Origin: an uncultured Bacilli bacterium
Lineage (GTDB): Bacteria > Bacillota_I > Bacilli_A > RF39 > UBA660
NCBI GenBank assembly: GCA_934096535.1
Contig: CAKOMC010000022.1
Coordinates: 1 to 22,640 of the forward strand
Direction of reading: 5' to 3'
Length of the DNA: 22,640 bases
The notes beneath the pieces are model-generated. The model was not told the origin of the DNA. It did not search any database and was given only the letters and a program-made list of their open reading frames with translations. Below, piece after piece: positions 7,439 through 14,495 of this stretch. The stretch's first letter is position 1; every line of letters begins with the position of its first letter. The translations under genes were made by a program, and so were the position numbers.

Positions 7439-8233
7439 TTACTTTATTATTTTTCTTCTTTTATAAACATCAGCTAAATACTCTTTACGACCAGCATCAA
7501 TATGATTAAGTTCTGGCTCATTTTCTAAATATTTAATACCTAACCTAGCTAATTCTTTAGGTTCATAAACAACTACTCCATCAGATTCTAATCCTGTCGA
7601 TTTTAGTATTAAATCATGATATTTAACAGCAAGAACTAATTTATCGGTTTTAGCATTTAATTTTGAAGATATGACAATTAACTTATCTAAATCAATCTTA
7701 TCAATCATGACGCCATTTAAATTATCTCTTTCAAAACCATAGTTTTTATTTACAATAATTTTTAATATTGTCATCAATGCTTTTTCTTCTCTAGTGAAAT
7801 CTAAATGACCATTTTCTATTATTTGCCCATCAGCCAGTGGAGTTCCTAAAATTGGTGGATGAATAGCTAAGATTTTTTGAATACGAGGTGATTTACTAGC
7901 GTAGGCACCAACTAAGCCACCAGCACTTTCGGTTATTAGTGTAATATTTTCTAACTTGGCTTCGTCTAAACATTGTATTAAGTTTTTAGCAAAATTTCTG
8001 GCATTATATTCTCTAACATTGCCTGTTAAGGGATAATCATAAAACCAAGAACCATCAAACATATTATGGCCAGCATCACCTGTAAAACCCGTTTGTTCTA
8101 AAATATGCATGCGATGTTCCATCTGACCACCAACATAAATAGTGGGATTTTCTTTATCATACTCGCCTTTTATATAAAGGCTACCTAAATTATTAGGTTT
8201 AAATCTTTCTTTTCCTTTTCTATAATTATTCAT
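7439..8233 (-). CDS. Alpha/beta-fold hydrolase, lipase/esterase-like
   Basis: A 264-residue predicted cytoplasmic protein with no signal peptide. The nucleophile elbow reads ITLITESAGGLVGA, with Ser103 in ESAGG, preceded by a beta-strand-like segment. A plausible acid is Asp218 in SDGVVVYEP, resembling the DGVV segment of many lipases, and a plausible catalytic His is His244 in LNHID. YPLTGNVREYNARNFAKNLIQ (about 67-87) fits the helix region preceding the elbow. The substrate is unknown. The surrounding glycosyltransferases make a lipid or envelope ester a reasonable guess, nothing more. The ribosome site AAGGAAGG is nine bases before the ATG, and a TATAAT at 8283-8288 could be its -10 element. 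Confidence 0.6.
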   Translation of the reverse strand: MNNYRKGKERFKPNNLGSLYIKGEYDKENPTIYVGGQMEHRMHILEQTGFTGDAGHNMFDGSWFYDYPLTGNVREYNARNFAKNLIQCLDEAKLENITLITESAGGLVGAYASKSPRIQKILAIHPPILGTPLADGQIIENGHLDFTREEKALMTILKIIVNKNYGFERDNLNGVMIDKIDLDKLIVISSKLNAKTDKLVLAVKYHDLILKSTGLESDGVVVYEPKELARLGIKYLENEPELNHIDAGRKEYLADVYKRRKIIK

Positions 8234-8282
8234 GTTTAATTTTCCTTCCTTAAAGTTTTCTTAAACATTTCAACCGTATTTC

Positions 8283-8288
8283 ATTATA
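8283..8288 (-). promoter_or_regulatory. Possible -10 element of the hydrolase gene
   Basis: A perfect TATAAT on the minus strand lies about 50 bases before the start codon. No good -35 is seen at 16-18 bases, so this is a weak call. Confidence 0.35.
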
Positions 8289-8354
8289 CTTATAACTTCA
8301 CTTTTTTAATGTTATTAATAAAACTAATCTTAATTAAATTATAATAAAATCTTA

Positions 8355-9374
8355 CTATTTTAATACTCTTTTCAAATTTCTTAATGTCTCAGCCTCGCAA
8401 GTACAAGCACTTGTTTTATAATGACTTGCTCTTAAACCAACAAGATTTAATTTTACAAATAATTCATTGTTAAAATCAATAAAACATCTTTTCAAATACT
8501 TGTTATCTCGCCAATTAGGAAAATGATAATTTAAATATTTTATTAAAAAGCAAATCGTTTTCTTTACTACATTTTTATCGTTGCACCTACTTTTTAATCT
8601 ATCCATTTCTAAGAAGACATTTTTTATAAATATGGCTTCAATCTCATTATAATACTTATTTAACATTTTACTACTTCTATATAATTCAAACATAATATCT
8701 AGTGATTTAATAATATTTTCCGCCCTTCGTAAATTTTCATCAGCATAAGTTTTTGAAAAGTTCATTTTACTTGGGGTTACATAATACTTAGCAAAGTTAC
8801 TAAAACCAATTTTATCTTCTTTACACAAATAATAATAAAGATAAGACATCGCTTCATTAGAACTCAATTTATAATTGGGTAAAGTTAAGTCTTTTCTTCT
8901 AAATAATTTACCATTTAAACTACTATCTATGGTTAACAAAGCTTCTTTATGTTCCGAAATCAAAAATTCATTTGGGTAAACTTGGCTAGTACTATTAAAT
9001 AAACCTTTTCCTACATAATGCATTCTACTTAAAACGACATTCATATCACTATATTTTCTGGTATACATAAGTTCATACAAATAAGTATTATTTATATAAT
9101 CATCACTATCAACAAATGTTACAAAATCACCGCTGGTATTTTTTAATCCATTTAGACGAGCCATCAAAATTCCTTGATGGCGTTGATTTACTATTTTAAT
9201 ATTTGGATATCGTTCCCAATAGTCATTAATAATATCATAAGTATCCTCATCAGACCCATCATTTACTAAAATTATTTCCGTATCTGGATACTTTTGTTGC
9301 AAACAAGAATCAATGGCTCGTGCTAAAGTTTTTGGATTATTATAAATTGGCATAATAATGCTTATAAGTTCCAT
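8355..9374 (-). CDS. Family 2 (GT-A) glycosyltransferase
   Basis: A 339-residue protein. The first 110 residues are a textbook GT2 domain: ISIIMPIYNNPKTLARAIDS at 4-23, YPDTEIILVNDGSDEDT (nucleotide binding) at 29-45 and the metal-binding FVDSDDYI at 87-94. The remainder is an alpha-helical, Lys-rich region with no recognisable membrane helices, ending in a Cys pair (ACTCEAETL). Such enzymes add sugars to teichoic acids, capsules or glycolipids; acceptor and donor cannot be told from sequence. The start is supported by an AGGGGGGAT ribosome site and a good promoter 30 bp upstream. It lies 121 bp upstream of the hydrolase gene on the same strand. Confidence 0.85.
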   Translation of the reverse strand: MELISIIMPIYNNPKTLARAIDSCLQQKYPDTEIILVNDGSDEDTYDIINDYWERYPNIKIVNQRHQGILMARLNGLKNTSGDFVTFVDSDDYINNTYLYELMYTRKYSDMNVVLSRMHYVGKGLFNSTSQVYPNEFLISEHKEALLTIDSSLNGKLFRRKDLTLPNYKLSSNEAMSYLYYYLCKEDKIGFSNFAKYYVTPSKMNFSKTYADENLRRAENIIKSLDIMFELYRSSKMLNKYYNEIEAIFIKNVFLEMDRLKSRCNDKNVVKKTICFLIKYLNYHFPNWRDNKYLKRCFIDFNNELFVKLNLVGLRASHYKTSACTCEAETLRNLKRVLK

Positions 9375-9404
9375 GACCCAATCCCCCCTAAAAAAATTAA
9401 GCCT

Positions 9405-9433
9405 ACTCTATCACATTAGTTACTCAAAGTCAA
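9405..9433 (-). promoter_or_regulatory. Promoter of the GT2 gene
   Basis: On the minus strand a TTGACT -35 (9428-9433) and a TAGAGT -10 (9405-9410) are 17 bases apart. The predicted start near 9398 would leave a leader of about 24 bases. Confidence 0.6.
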
Positions 9434-9480
9434 AACATTTTAAAATCTATATATTATATCAAAATCCCACAATGACAAAA

Positions 9481-9556
9481 AAATACTAACTTTTTTGAAC
9501 TAAAGCTCATTTTTTTATATGTAAATGAGATACCTATCATTTTTAAGTTAGTATTT
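9481..9556. repeat. Nested palindrome, 76 bp
   Basis: A perfect 12-bp outer inverted repeat (AAATACTAACTT at 9481-9492, complement at 9545-9556) encloses a second perfect 7-bp one (CTCATTT at 9506-9512, AAATGAG at 9523-9529). It lies between the GT2 promoter and the Rpn relic. A transcript from either strand would form a long two-tier hairpin. It could be a miniature transposable element, a terminator for the relic, or a structured RNA; no target-site duplication was recognised. Confidence 0.55.
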
Positions 9557-9564
9557 ATAATAAA

Positions 9565-9770
9565 GCTTTATTTTTCTAATTTCAAGGTTAATAATTCTAA
9601 ATACTTTTTTAATTTTTCAAGCATTATTGGCAAGTTTAATGTCAATCCTCTTAATTTTTTTTATCTTATTCTTTATTAACATACATTAATTCTTCAAAAA
9701 TAAAAGAATGTTTTTCCATAAAACAACATCACTTCATTTAAATTCTAATAATTATTAACAATTATCTACA
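9565..9770 (-). pseudogene. Relic of a second Rpn-family gene (3' part)
   Basis: Bases about 9630-9755 align almost without gaps to 9992-10117, inside the intact Rpn gene. Shared runs include GCAAGTTTAATGTCA, TTATTAACATACATTAATTC and TTTTTCCATAAA. In the frame matching EELMYVNKE of the intact protein, the next codon is a stop, and a two-base deletion shifts the frame before DIKLA. Only the C-terminal part survives and it lies directly downstream of the intact gene, so a tandem duplication followed by decay is likely. The limits are approximate. Confidence 0.7.
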
Positions 9771-9798
9771 ATTATTCAATAATATTTTTATTAAAATT

Positions 9799-10752
9799 TC
9801 ATTTTTCTACCGGAACATTAATAGCAAATTCTTTTTGAATTTTAATTACTTCTTTTTCAGGCATATTTACAGCTATAGCAATTTGCTTAGATGGCATTTT
9901 CATATCAGTTAAATTTTTAATTGTTTCCTTCTTAGAAGCAAGAGCTCCTTCAATTTTGCCTTCAATTTTGCCTTCAATTTTTCCATTATTGTGTGCAAGT
10001 TTAATGTCAGTATTCTTAAGCTTTTGTTCTTCTTCTTCCTTATTAACATACATTAATTCTTCTTCTATACTAGAAAATTTTTCCATAAAGTCCGCCACCT
10101 CATTTAAATCTTCATAATCACCAGCAAGCTCTCTTGAATATTTTATACTATCCGAAGTTAGCAATTTCAAGGCTCGCATTTGCCAGTCACTTATGGTTTC
10201 ATTATACGGATTATCTTCTAATTTATCAAGAGCGATTCGGATAGTTTTTCCCGTATATGGATGTCTAATTTTTAAATCTTCTTCCTGCGTTACAAACCGA
10301 TTAACTATTTTTTTATTAAAGGGAAGACTGCAGTTATCAAAGTTTAATTGTATAAATTCGATTGGTATATAATCTTTTCCTGTTGCTTGTTTACTCAAAA
10401 CTAAACGATATCCATAAAGAACATTCTTCATTACTGATGAAGGGGTATCATAATTATTAGCTTCTAAATTAATATAAAGGTTTTCAGATACTTGTAATAA
10501 TAAATCCAAGACATTGACTTTATTTTTATAAATTTTCTGGGGTAATTCCGTATCAATAAAATAAGAATTCTTAATTAATTTATAATCAATCCCAATAAAA
10601 TAAGCAATAATTTTATCTATATATATTTTAATAGTTTTACACACTGCCTTAAAAGGTCGGTCCTTAATTATCGGAATCTGATAATCTGGGTTCTCCTTTT
10701 TATATTTTATATAATCTGTTATTATTTTATTTTTTAAATATTTGTTATTCAT
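9799..10752 (-). CDS. Rpn / PD-(D/E)XK nuclease family protein
   Basis: A 317-residue protein of the Rpn/putative-transposase (PDDEXK) family, often multi-copy in gut Firmicutes. Some Rpn proteins promote RecA-independent recombination and others act in phage defence. The nuclease core spans about residues 60-150: NVLDLLLQVSENLYINLEAN (80-99) corresponds to the family's D...(E)x(Q/K) active site, here with Asp82-Leu and Glu97-Ala-Asn, followed by YGYRLVLSKQATGKDYIPIEFIQLNF. The C-terminus has a charged coiled-coil-like stretch, a three-fold KIEG repeat and a small helical region (MPSKQIAIAVNMPEKEV) typical of the family tail. Function here is unknown. A decayed second copy lies immediately downstream. 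Motif residue numbering is by eye. Confidence 0.8.
   Translation of the reverse strand: MNNKYLKNKIITDYIKYKKENPDYQIPIIKDRPFKAVCKTIKIYIDKIIAYFIGIDYKLIKNSYFIDTELPQKIYKNKVNVLDLLLQVSENLYINLEANNYDTPSSVMKNVLYGYRLVLSKQATGKDYIPIEFIQLNFDNCSLPFNKKIVNRFVTQEEDLKIRHPYTGKTIRIALDKLEDNPYNETISDWQMRALKLLTSDSIKYSRELAGDYEDLNEVADFMEKFSSIEEELMYVNKEEEEQKLKNTDIKLAHNNGKIEGKIEGKIEGALASKKETIKNLTDMKMPSKQIAIAVNMPEKEVIKIQKEFAINVPVEK
9947..9982 (-). repeat. Three 12-bp tandem repeats coding KIEG
   Basis: Three copies of a 12-bp unit (CCTTCAATTTTG on the plus strand, the last with one change) encode the peptide repeat GKIEGKIEGKIEG in the Rpn-family protein. Because the unit is a multiple of three, copy-number change would lengthen or shorten the linker without a frameshift. 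Confidence 0.85.
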
Positions 10753-10909
10753 ACTTTATCAATTTTCCGTTTCTAAGAAGTTCTAATGTAGCGTGCCTAA
10801 TTAGTCCTTCTATATATATTTATTACCGCCTCATGGCTAATTTCCTTCAAAAATTGCTAAATTTTTCTAAAAAATCCAAATTTTTTTACATTTTTAAGCA
10901 TTTATTTAC

Positions 10910-12136
10910 TTAAAATAAATTTATAACATCATAGTAGCTGGTTCTTACAGGTTCGCCTATTTCTTTAATAGGCACTAAAGTTCCTTCAATATTATATTCG
11001 TAATAATTAGTTAAATTTTTATCACACCATTCCTTACTAGGTTCATTACCTTCGCCAAACATTAAAGTTAAATCAATAACTTCATAATCACTTAAGGTGT
11101 ACTCCGGTGATAGATTATCAGAGCTTTCAAATGATATATACAAAAAGTATTCAGAAAACGAGGTTATTTTATTTAGTTCTAAATAATTTAAAAGTCTATA
11201 ATAAAAAGAATAGTTATTACCTCCCAAATTTTTAATTGAAGCTCCAGAATAAAAACATCCATCCTTTATTCCACAAAACTGATTAGTTTGAAAACACTTA
11301 GAATAATTTAAGTTATATTTCCCATAAAAAGAGTGATTAAAATTTTTTGCCACATCATAAACATGTATACCAAACCATTTATTTTTTCCTTGATATGAAA
11401 TTGTCCATTTTTTAGCATTGCCGTCATAAACATGATTTATTGGCAAATTATCAGAAGGAACATAACCAAATTCTATATTTTTGAAATCGACAAAGTTATT
11501 TAATTTCACATAATACTTTCTACACTCTCCTCCCTCTATTAAATCACCACCATGACTTTGGCAAACCTTATTTATTTCATCTTCTGTTACGGGACTTGAT
11601 ATAACTACTATTTTACCTACCCATTTATCTGTTCCATCATTTTTTATATCATTAATAGTTGTATCATAATCTAGCCATACTCTTAAATCAAAAGATATGG
11701 AACCGCTCACTGGAAGATAACCGTTTTTTAGAGTATTAGCTATCTTCCCCTCTTTTAAAGAAGTATTAGTTTCATCATAATTACTTATAATTTTAGGATT
11801 TTCATTATTTAAAGAAGCTTTCATAAATTTAGTATCAATATTACTAGTATTTAGAGTTTCTAAATTTATCTTATAATAAGCATTTACATCACAATTATTA
11901 GAAATTTTAAAAGTATATGGCACTAACTTGCTACCTGCTTCATTACTTATTGGATACTGTTTTTCTAAATTAATCGCAGTAGTCTCGCTACTATAAGTTA
12001 TATCAAAACAACTAGTCATAGCTGTATTTACTTTATCCTGACTAATACTTATATTCCACAGGGAATAAGATACTCCAACTCCTAAAAACCCAATAATCAA
12101 TAATAAACAAACACTTAATATCAATCCCTTTTTCAT
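10910..12136 (-). CDS. Secreted TasA/camelysin-like protein with extra C-terminal domain
   Basis: A 408-residue exported protein. Residues 1-24 form a signal peptide (MKKGLILSVCLLLIIGFLGV then GVSYSLW), in the style of SipW-processed proteins. Residues about 43-180 look like the TasA/CalY beta-sandwich: repeated beta strands, a SNNCDVNAYYKI segment and VSGSISFDLRVWLDY. A Cys-rich linker follows (about 191-205). The C-terminal half (about 210-400) is Tyr/Asn/Phe-rich and ends with IDLTLMFGEGNEPSKEW (354-370), a motif I know from beta-sandwich domains in phage tail and Firmicute surface proteins. This suggests a carbohydrate- or surface-binding addition. No LPXTG or membrane anchor is present. 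It is divergent from the XRE regulator. Function is inferred as extracellular matrix or adhesion. Confidence 0.6.
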   Translation of the reverse strand: MKKGLILSVCLLLIIGFLGVGVSYSLWNISISQDKVNTAMTSCFDITYSSETTAINLEKQYPISNEAGSKLVPYTFKISNNCDVNAYYKINLETLNTSNIDTKFMKASLNNENPKIISNYDETNTSLKEGKIANTLKNGYLPVSGSISFDLRVWLDYDTTINDIKNDGTDKWVGKIVVISSPVTEDEINKVCQSHGGDLIEGGECRKYYVKLNNFVDFKNIEFGYVPSDNLPINHVYDGNAKKWTISYQGKNKWFGIHVYDVAKNFNHSFYGKYNLNYSKCFQTNQFCGIKDGCFYSGASIKNLGGNNYSFYYRLLNYLELNKITSFSEYFLYISFESSDNLSPEYTLSDYEVIDLTLMFGEGNEPSKEWCDKNLTNYYEYNIEGTLVPIKEIGEPVRTSYYDVINLF

Positions 12137-12157
12137 ACAACACCTACTATCAATATC

Positions 12158-12177
12158 ATTCTAGCACATTCTTGTGC
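12158..12177 (-). promoter_or_regulatory. Extended -10 promoter with overlapping operator-like palindrome
   Basis: On the minus strand TGC-TAGAAT (-10 at 12158-12163) lies 22 bases before the start codon of the TasA-like gene. The palindrome GCACA-TTCT-TGTGC (12164-12177) abuts the -10 within the spacer. A repressor bound there would block this promoter; the adjacent XRE protein is an obvious candidate (inference). Confidence 0.45.
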
Positions 12178-12204
12178 GTATTAAAAGAACTTTTAAAGAA
12201 TAAA

Positions 12205-12236
12205 CTTACTTAAATGGGAAAATACTTTTAAGTAAG
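12205..12236. repeat. 10-bp inverted repeat overlapping the XRE ribosome site
   Basis: CTTACTTAAA (12205-12214) pairs perfectly with TTTAAGTAAG (12227-12236) across 12 bases. The right arm runs into the GGTGAT ribosome site of the XRE gene. It may be an operator for autoregulation or an RNA hairpin that partly hides the ribosome site. Confidence 0.5.
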
Positions 12237-12247
12237 GTGATAAAAGT

Positions 12248-12721
12248 ATGAACAATAACCACAATAATTTAGAAACATTAAGAGAAATAAATAACTTAAA
12301 AGCCAAGGATATTGCTGAAAAACTGGGTGTTTATAAATCAGTTTATAGTGAATGGGAAAATAATAAAACACCAATTCCCACTAAAAGACTTATTGAACTT
12401 GCAAGTATCTATCAAATTAATATTGATTACTTATTAAATTTAACTACTAAAAAGATGACTATAATCCAAAATCCAACTTTTGATTTAAATGAAATTGGTA
12501 TTCGTCTTAAAAACATTAGAACTTCTTTAAATCTTACCCTTCGTGATTTAGGAGAAAAACTTAACTGCTCGTATTCTGCCTTTGCAGCCTATGAACGTGG
12601 TGAAAAACTAATTAATAGTGAAATACTTGTAAGTTTTGCCATCATTAGTAATTATTCAATCGATTATATTTTAGGGCGTACTTCAACCAAAAGCCCATTA
12701 ACAGACAAGAAAAAACATTAA
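12248..12721 (+). CDS. Tandem-HTH XRE-family regulator
   Basis: A 157-residue protein built from two Cro/C1-type helix-turn-helix domains. The first, residues about 7-64, contains NLKAKDIAEKLGVYKSVYSE and ends in IDYLLNLT. The second, about 83-143, contains NLTLRDLGEKLNCSYSAFAA and ends in SIDYILGRT. Each ends with the (I/V)DYLLG-like helix normal for this family. There is no extra sensor domain. Two DNA-binding modules in one chain would let a monomer bind paired half-sites. The start follows GGTGAT by six bases. It is divergent from the secreted TasA-like protein, with two short palindromes in the gap, so it may control itself and that gene (inference). Confidence 0.85.
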   Translation: MNNNHNNLETLREINNLKAKDIAEKLGVYKSVYSEWENNKTPIPTKRLIELASIYQINIDYLLNLTTKKMTIIQNPTFDLNEIGIRLKNIRTSLNLTLRDLGEKLNCSYSAFAAYERGEKLINSEILVSFAIISNYSIDYILGRTSTKSPLTDKKKH

Positions 12722-12753
12722 AGAACTTTTTAAGTATTCTCTAATGTTTTTTT
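12711..12753. terminator. Bidirectional terminator, XRE gene / dgkA
   Basis: AAAAACATTA (12711-12720) pairs with TAATGTTTTT (12742-12751), and T-runs follow on both strands. The left arm overlaps the XRE stop codon. It lies between the two converging genes. Confidence 0.75.
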
Positions 12754-12760
12754 ACTGCTA

Positions 12761-13129
12761 TTATTTTATAAACAGACCAATTATTTTCGGTAAAAAGATA
12801 AATAGTCCTACAATAGCAGCCGTAATTGCATTAACAAGCACCGCTCCCGCTGCTATATCTTTAGCTCTTCCTGCGTGCTCTTCAAATGTTGGGCACACTA
12901 TATCTACAACTATTTCAATTGCTGTATTTACCATTTCTAACGAAATAACCAAACCAAACAAAATAAAACAAATTATCCATTCCCACATACTGATATTTAA
13001 AAGCATACCCATTATAATCACTAATAACATCATAAAAATGTGAATCTTCATATTTCTTTCGCTTTTAATACTTGAACCAATTCCTTTAAAAGCATATTTA
13101 AAACTATTAATTAACTTCTTATTTTTCAT
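12761..13129 (-). CDS. dgkA: Undecaprenol / diacylglycerol kinase DgkA
   Basis: A small membrane kinase of about 122 residues, matching the length of B. subtilis DgkA, which phosphorylates undecaprenol to the lipid carrier phosphate. Family motifs are present: SFKYAFKGIGSSIKSERNMKIH near the N-terminus, three hydrophobic helices, the signature SLEMVNTAIEIVVD and GRAKDIAAGAVLVNAI. An upstream TTG at 13156 would add nine residues, but the family length favours ATG 13129. A 17-codon ORF with an ATG at 13172 ends 11 bases inside dgkA in another frame and might couple its translation. Last gene of the S1-GNAT-dgkA run. Functionally it complements UppP at 3232-4044 in lipid-carrier supply. Confidence 0.9.
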   Translation of the reverse strand: MKNKKLINSFKYAFKGIGSSIKSERNMKIHIFMMLLVIIMGMLLNISMWEWIICFILFGLVISLEMVNTAIEIVVDIVCPTFEEHAGRAKDIAAGAVLVNAITAAIVGLFIFLPKIIGLFIK

Positions 13130-13180
13130 CTTCAAAATTCTTTCTATTATATTCAAAAACTTTTTCTATCATGATAACCA

Positions 13181-13687
13181 TTACTTGTAACATCTAATTA
13201 AAACTATCTCTTCATCACATTCGTTTTTACCCGTTTTTAAAGAATCATCTTTAATCTTTTTATAAAGAGTAAATCCATTATTTTCTAAAAATTTAATAAA
13301 TTCTTTATATTTAGAATAAACTGTAACATAAATAATACTAGTCATAATTTTCGTTGCCCTTTTATAGACAATCTTAAGATATTCCGTACCTATCCCCTTA
13401 CCTGGATTTATAACCTTAAATGTGGATATCTTTAATATTTTATTTTTCCTTTCCATCTTCTTTAAGTCAAACTTTTCTATAACACCTAAAATATCTTGGT
13501 ATTTTTCTTCTTTTAAAAGTAAAAAGGAAGTTATATTACCATTTTCATTTTCCGTTATATAAGCAAAATAACCACTTTTTCTTTTTTCCAAAAACCATTT
13601 ATTAAAATCAGCATAATCATTTCTTAAAGAATTAAAAAAAGCATAATATAAATCTATCTTACTTAAAGATTTTTTTATAATATTCAT
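13181..13687 (-). CDS. GNAT-family N-acetyltransferase
   Basis: A 168-residue protein with a GNAT fold. DFNKWFLEKRKSGYFAYIT (28-46) and an NITSFLLLKEE strand begin the domain. KILKISTFKV (83-92) and the acetyl-CoA pyrophosphate loop NPGKGIGTEYL (94-104) form motif A. IYVTVYSKYKEFIKFLENNGF (about 118-138) is motif B with the typical closing helix and beta strand. The substrate is unknown; this subgroup includes uncharacterised enzymes and toxin-like members. The start overlaps the end of the S1-domain gene by 29 bp and has an AAAGGA ribosome site, suggesting translational coupling. Confidence 0.75.
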   Translation of the reverse strand: MNIIKKSLSKIDLYYAFFNSLRNDYADFNKWFLEKRKSGYFAYITENENGNITSFLLLKEEKYQDILGVIEKFDLKKMERKNKILKISTFKVINPGKGIGTEYLKIVYKRATKIMTSIIYVTVYSKYKEFIKFLENNGFTLYKKIKDDSLKTGKNECDEEIVLIRCYK

Positions 13688-14009
13688 TCTTTTCCTTTAT
13701 CCAAATAGGTAATTTTTCTTGTAAAGGAGCAAAACCTCTTCCCTCTTCTAAATAATTTCCGGCATATTTATCATCACCATCATACATTCTTTTTAAAGAA
13801 CACTTTATCTTCTTACTATTCTCATCAACATCTAACACTTTAACGCAAATTATCTCATCAATTTTTGCATACTTACTAACATCTTTTACAAATCTTTTAG
13901 ATATTTCGGATATATGAATTAGCCCAACATAATTATCATATTTAACAAAGATTCCAAAAGGTGCATAGCCAGTTACTGTTACACGAATTACATCACCAAT
14001 ATTTATCAT
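13659..14009 (-). CDS. yugI: S1-domain RNA-binding protein, YugI/GSP13/CvfD type
   Basis: A 116-residue protein: an S1 RNA-binding domain (residues 1-73; GDVIRVTVTGYAPFGIFVKY, GLIHISEIS, VKVLDVDENSKKIKCSLKR) followed by the short conserved tail GFAPLQEKLPIWIKE found in B. subtilis YugI (general stress protein 13) and CvfD. Members bind ribosomes or RNA and act as post-transcriptional regulators. The ORF can be extended to 14111, but a strong promoter at 14044-14072 lies inside that extension and ATG 14009 has an AGAGAGG ribosome site, so the short form is chosen. First gene of the S1-GNAT-dgkA run. Confidence 0.85.
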   Translation of the reverse strand: MINIGDVIRVTVTGYAPFGIFVKYDNYVGLIHISEISKRFVKDVSKYAKIDEIICVKVLDVDENSKKIKCSLKRMYDGDDKYAGNYLEEGRGFAPLQEKLPIWIKEKNEYYKKIFK

Positions 14010-14043
14010 GATAAAACCTCTCTTTTTTAAAACTTCTAAAAGT

Positions 14044-14072
14044 ATTATAACAATTATCTTTACTAATGGCAA
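14044..14072 (-). promoter_or_regulatory. Strong promoter of the S1-GNAT-dgkA operon
   Basis: On the minus strand TTGCCA (14067-14072) and a perfect TATAAT (14044-14049) are 17 bases apart. The predicted start near 14037 gives a leader of about 28 bases to ATG 14009. Confidence 0.75.
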
Positions 14073-14087
14073 AAAATTTAGTTTAAT
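14059..14087 (+). promoter_or_regulatory. Likely promoter of the NifU-type gene
   Basis: TTTACT (14059-14064) and TTTAAT (14082-14087) are 17 bases apart on the plus strand and overlap the divergent S1 promoter, so the two may compete for RNA polymerase. The predicted start would fall next to the ribosome site. Confidence 0.45.
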
Positions 14088-14104
14088 AGTATGTGGTGAT
14101 ACAA

Positions 14105-14440
14105 ATGACAACTAATCCAGAAAATATTAATTTAGATAACAATATAGCTGAAAATAACAACAATTTAGCCGAAAATAATAATTCTGCAACTAATAATAAC
14201 TCTCAAGAAATAACTACTTTAGAAAAAATTCTTAATGTAATTAACATGCTAAGACCATATATTAATGCCGATGGGGGCGATATCGAATTTATTAAGTATG
14301 AAGATAAATATGTTTATGTAAAATTTCATGGGGCTTGTGCTAGTTGTGGTAGTATTGATTATACGATTAAAGATGTTTTATTTAATGCCATCAAAGATGA
14401 TGTTCCTGAGGTTGAAGGTGTTATCAATGTTGCTATCTAA
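14105..14440 (+). CDS. yutI: NifU C-terminal-domain iron-sulfur scaffold, YutI type
   Basis: A 111-residue protein. Residues 37-111 are a NifU C-terminal domain: LRPYINADGGDIEFIKYED, then the cluster-binding CxxC in GACASCGS (Cys78, Cys81) and the closing EVEGVINV. Such proteins carry Fe-S clusters to target proteins. The first 36 residues are an unusual Asn-rich, low-complexity extension with two AENNN units, absent from typical YutI. An in-frame GTG GTG at 14093-14098 is part of the ribosome site, so ATG 14105 is chosen. In B. subtilis yutI is next to yutH; the same pair occurs here, although convergent. Confidence 0.88.
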   Translation: MTTNPENINLDNNIAENNNNLAENNNSATNNNSQEITTLEKILNVINMLRPYINADGGDIEFIKYEDKYVYVKFHGACASCGSIDYTIKDVLFNAIKDDVPEVEGVINVAI

Positions 14441-14453
14441 AAGCAAAAAATCT

Positions 14454-14495
14454 AAGAGTAATAAGTTATATTAAAAAGACTTATTACTCTTTTTT
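14454..14495. terminator. Bidirectional terminator overlapping the yutH 3' end
   Basis: AAGAGTAATAAG (14454-14465) pairs perfectly with CTTATTACTCTT (14480-14491), followed by T's on the plus strand. The right arm lies inside the last codons of the convergent yutH-like gene, so the hairpin is partly coding. Confidence 0.75.

Noticed and set aside
13119..13172. 17-codon ORF between the GNAT gene and dgkA
   Set aside because: Weak ribosome site and no recognisable peptide; it may couple dgkA translation but cannot be supported as a gene.
14010..14111. 34-residue N-terminal extension of the S1-domain protein
   Set aside because: It includes the strong promoter at 14044-14072 and lacks the ribosome site seen at ATG 14009.
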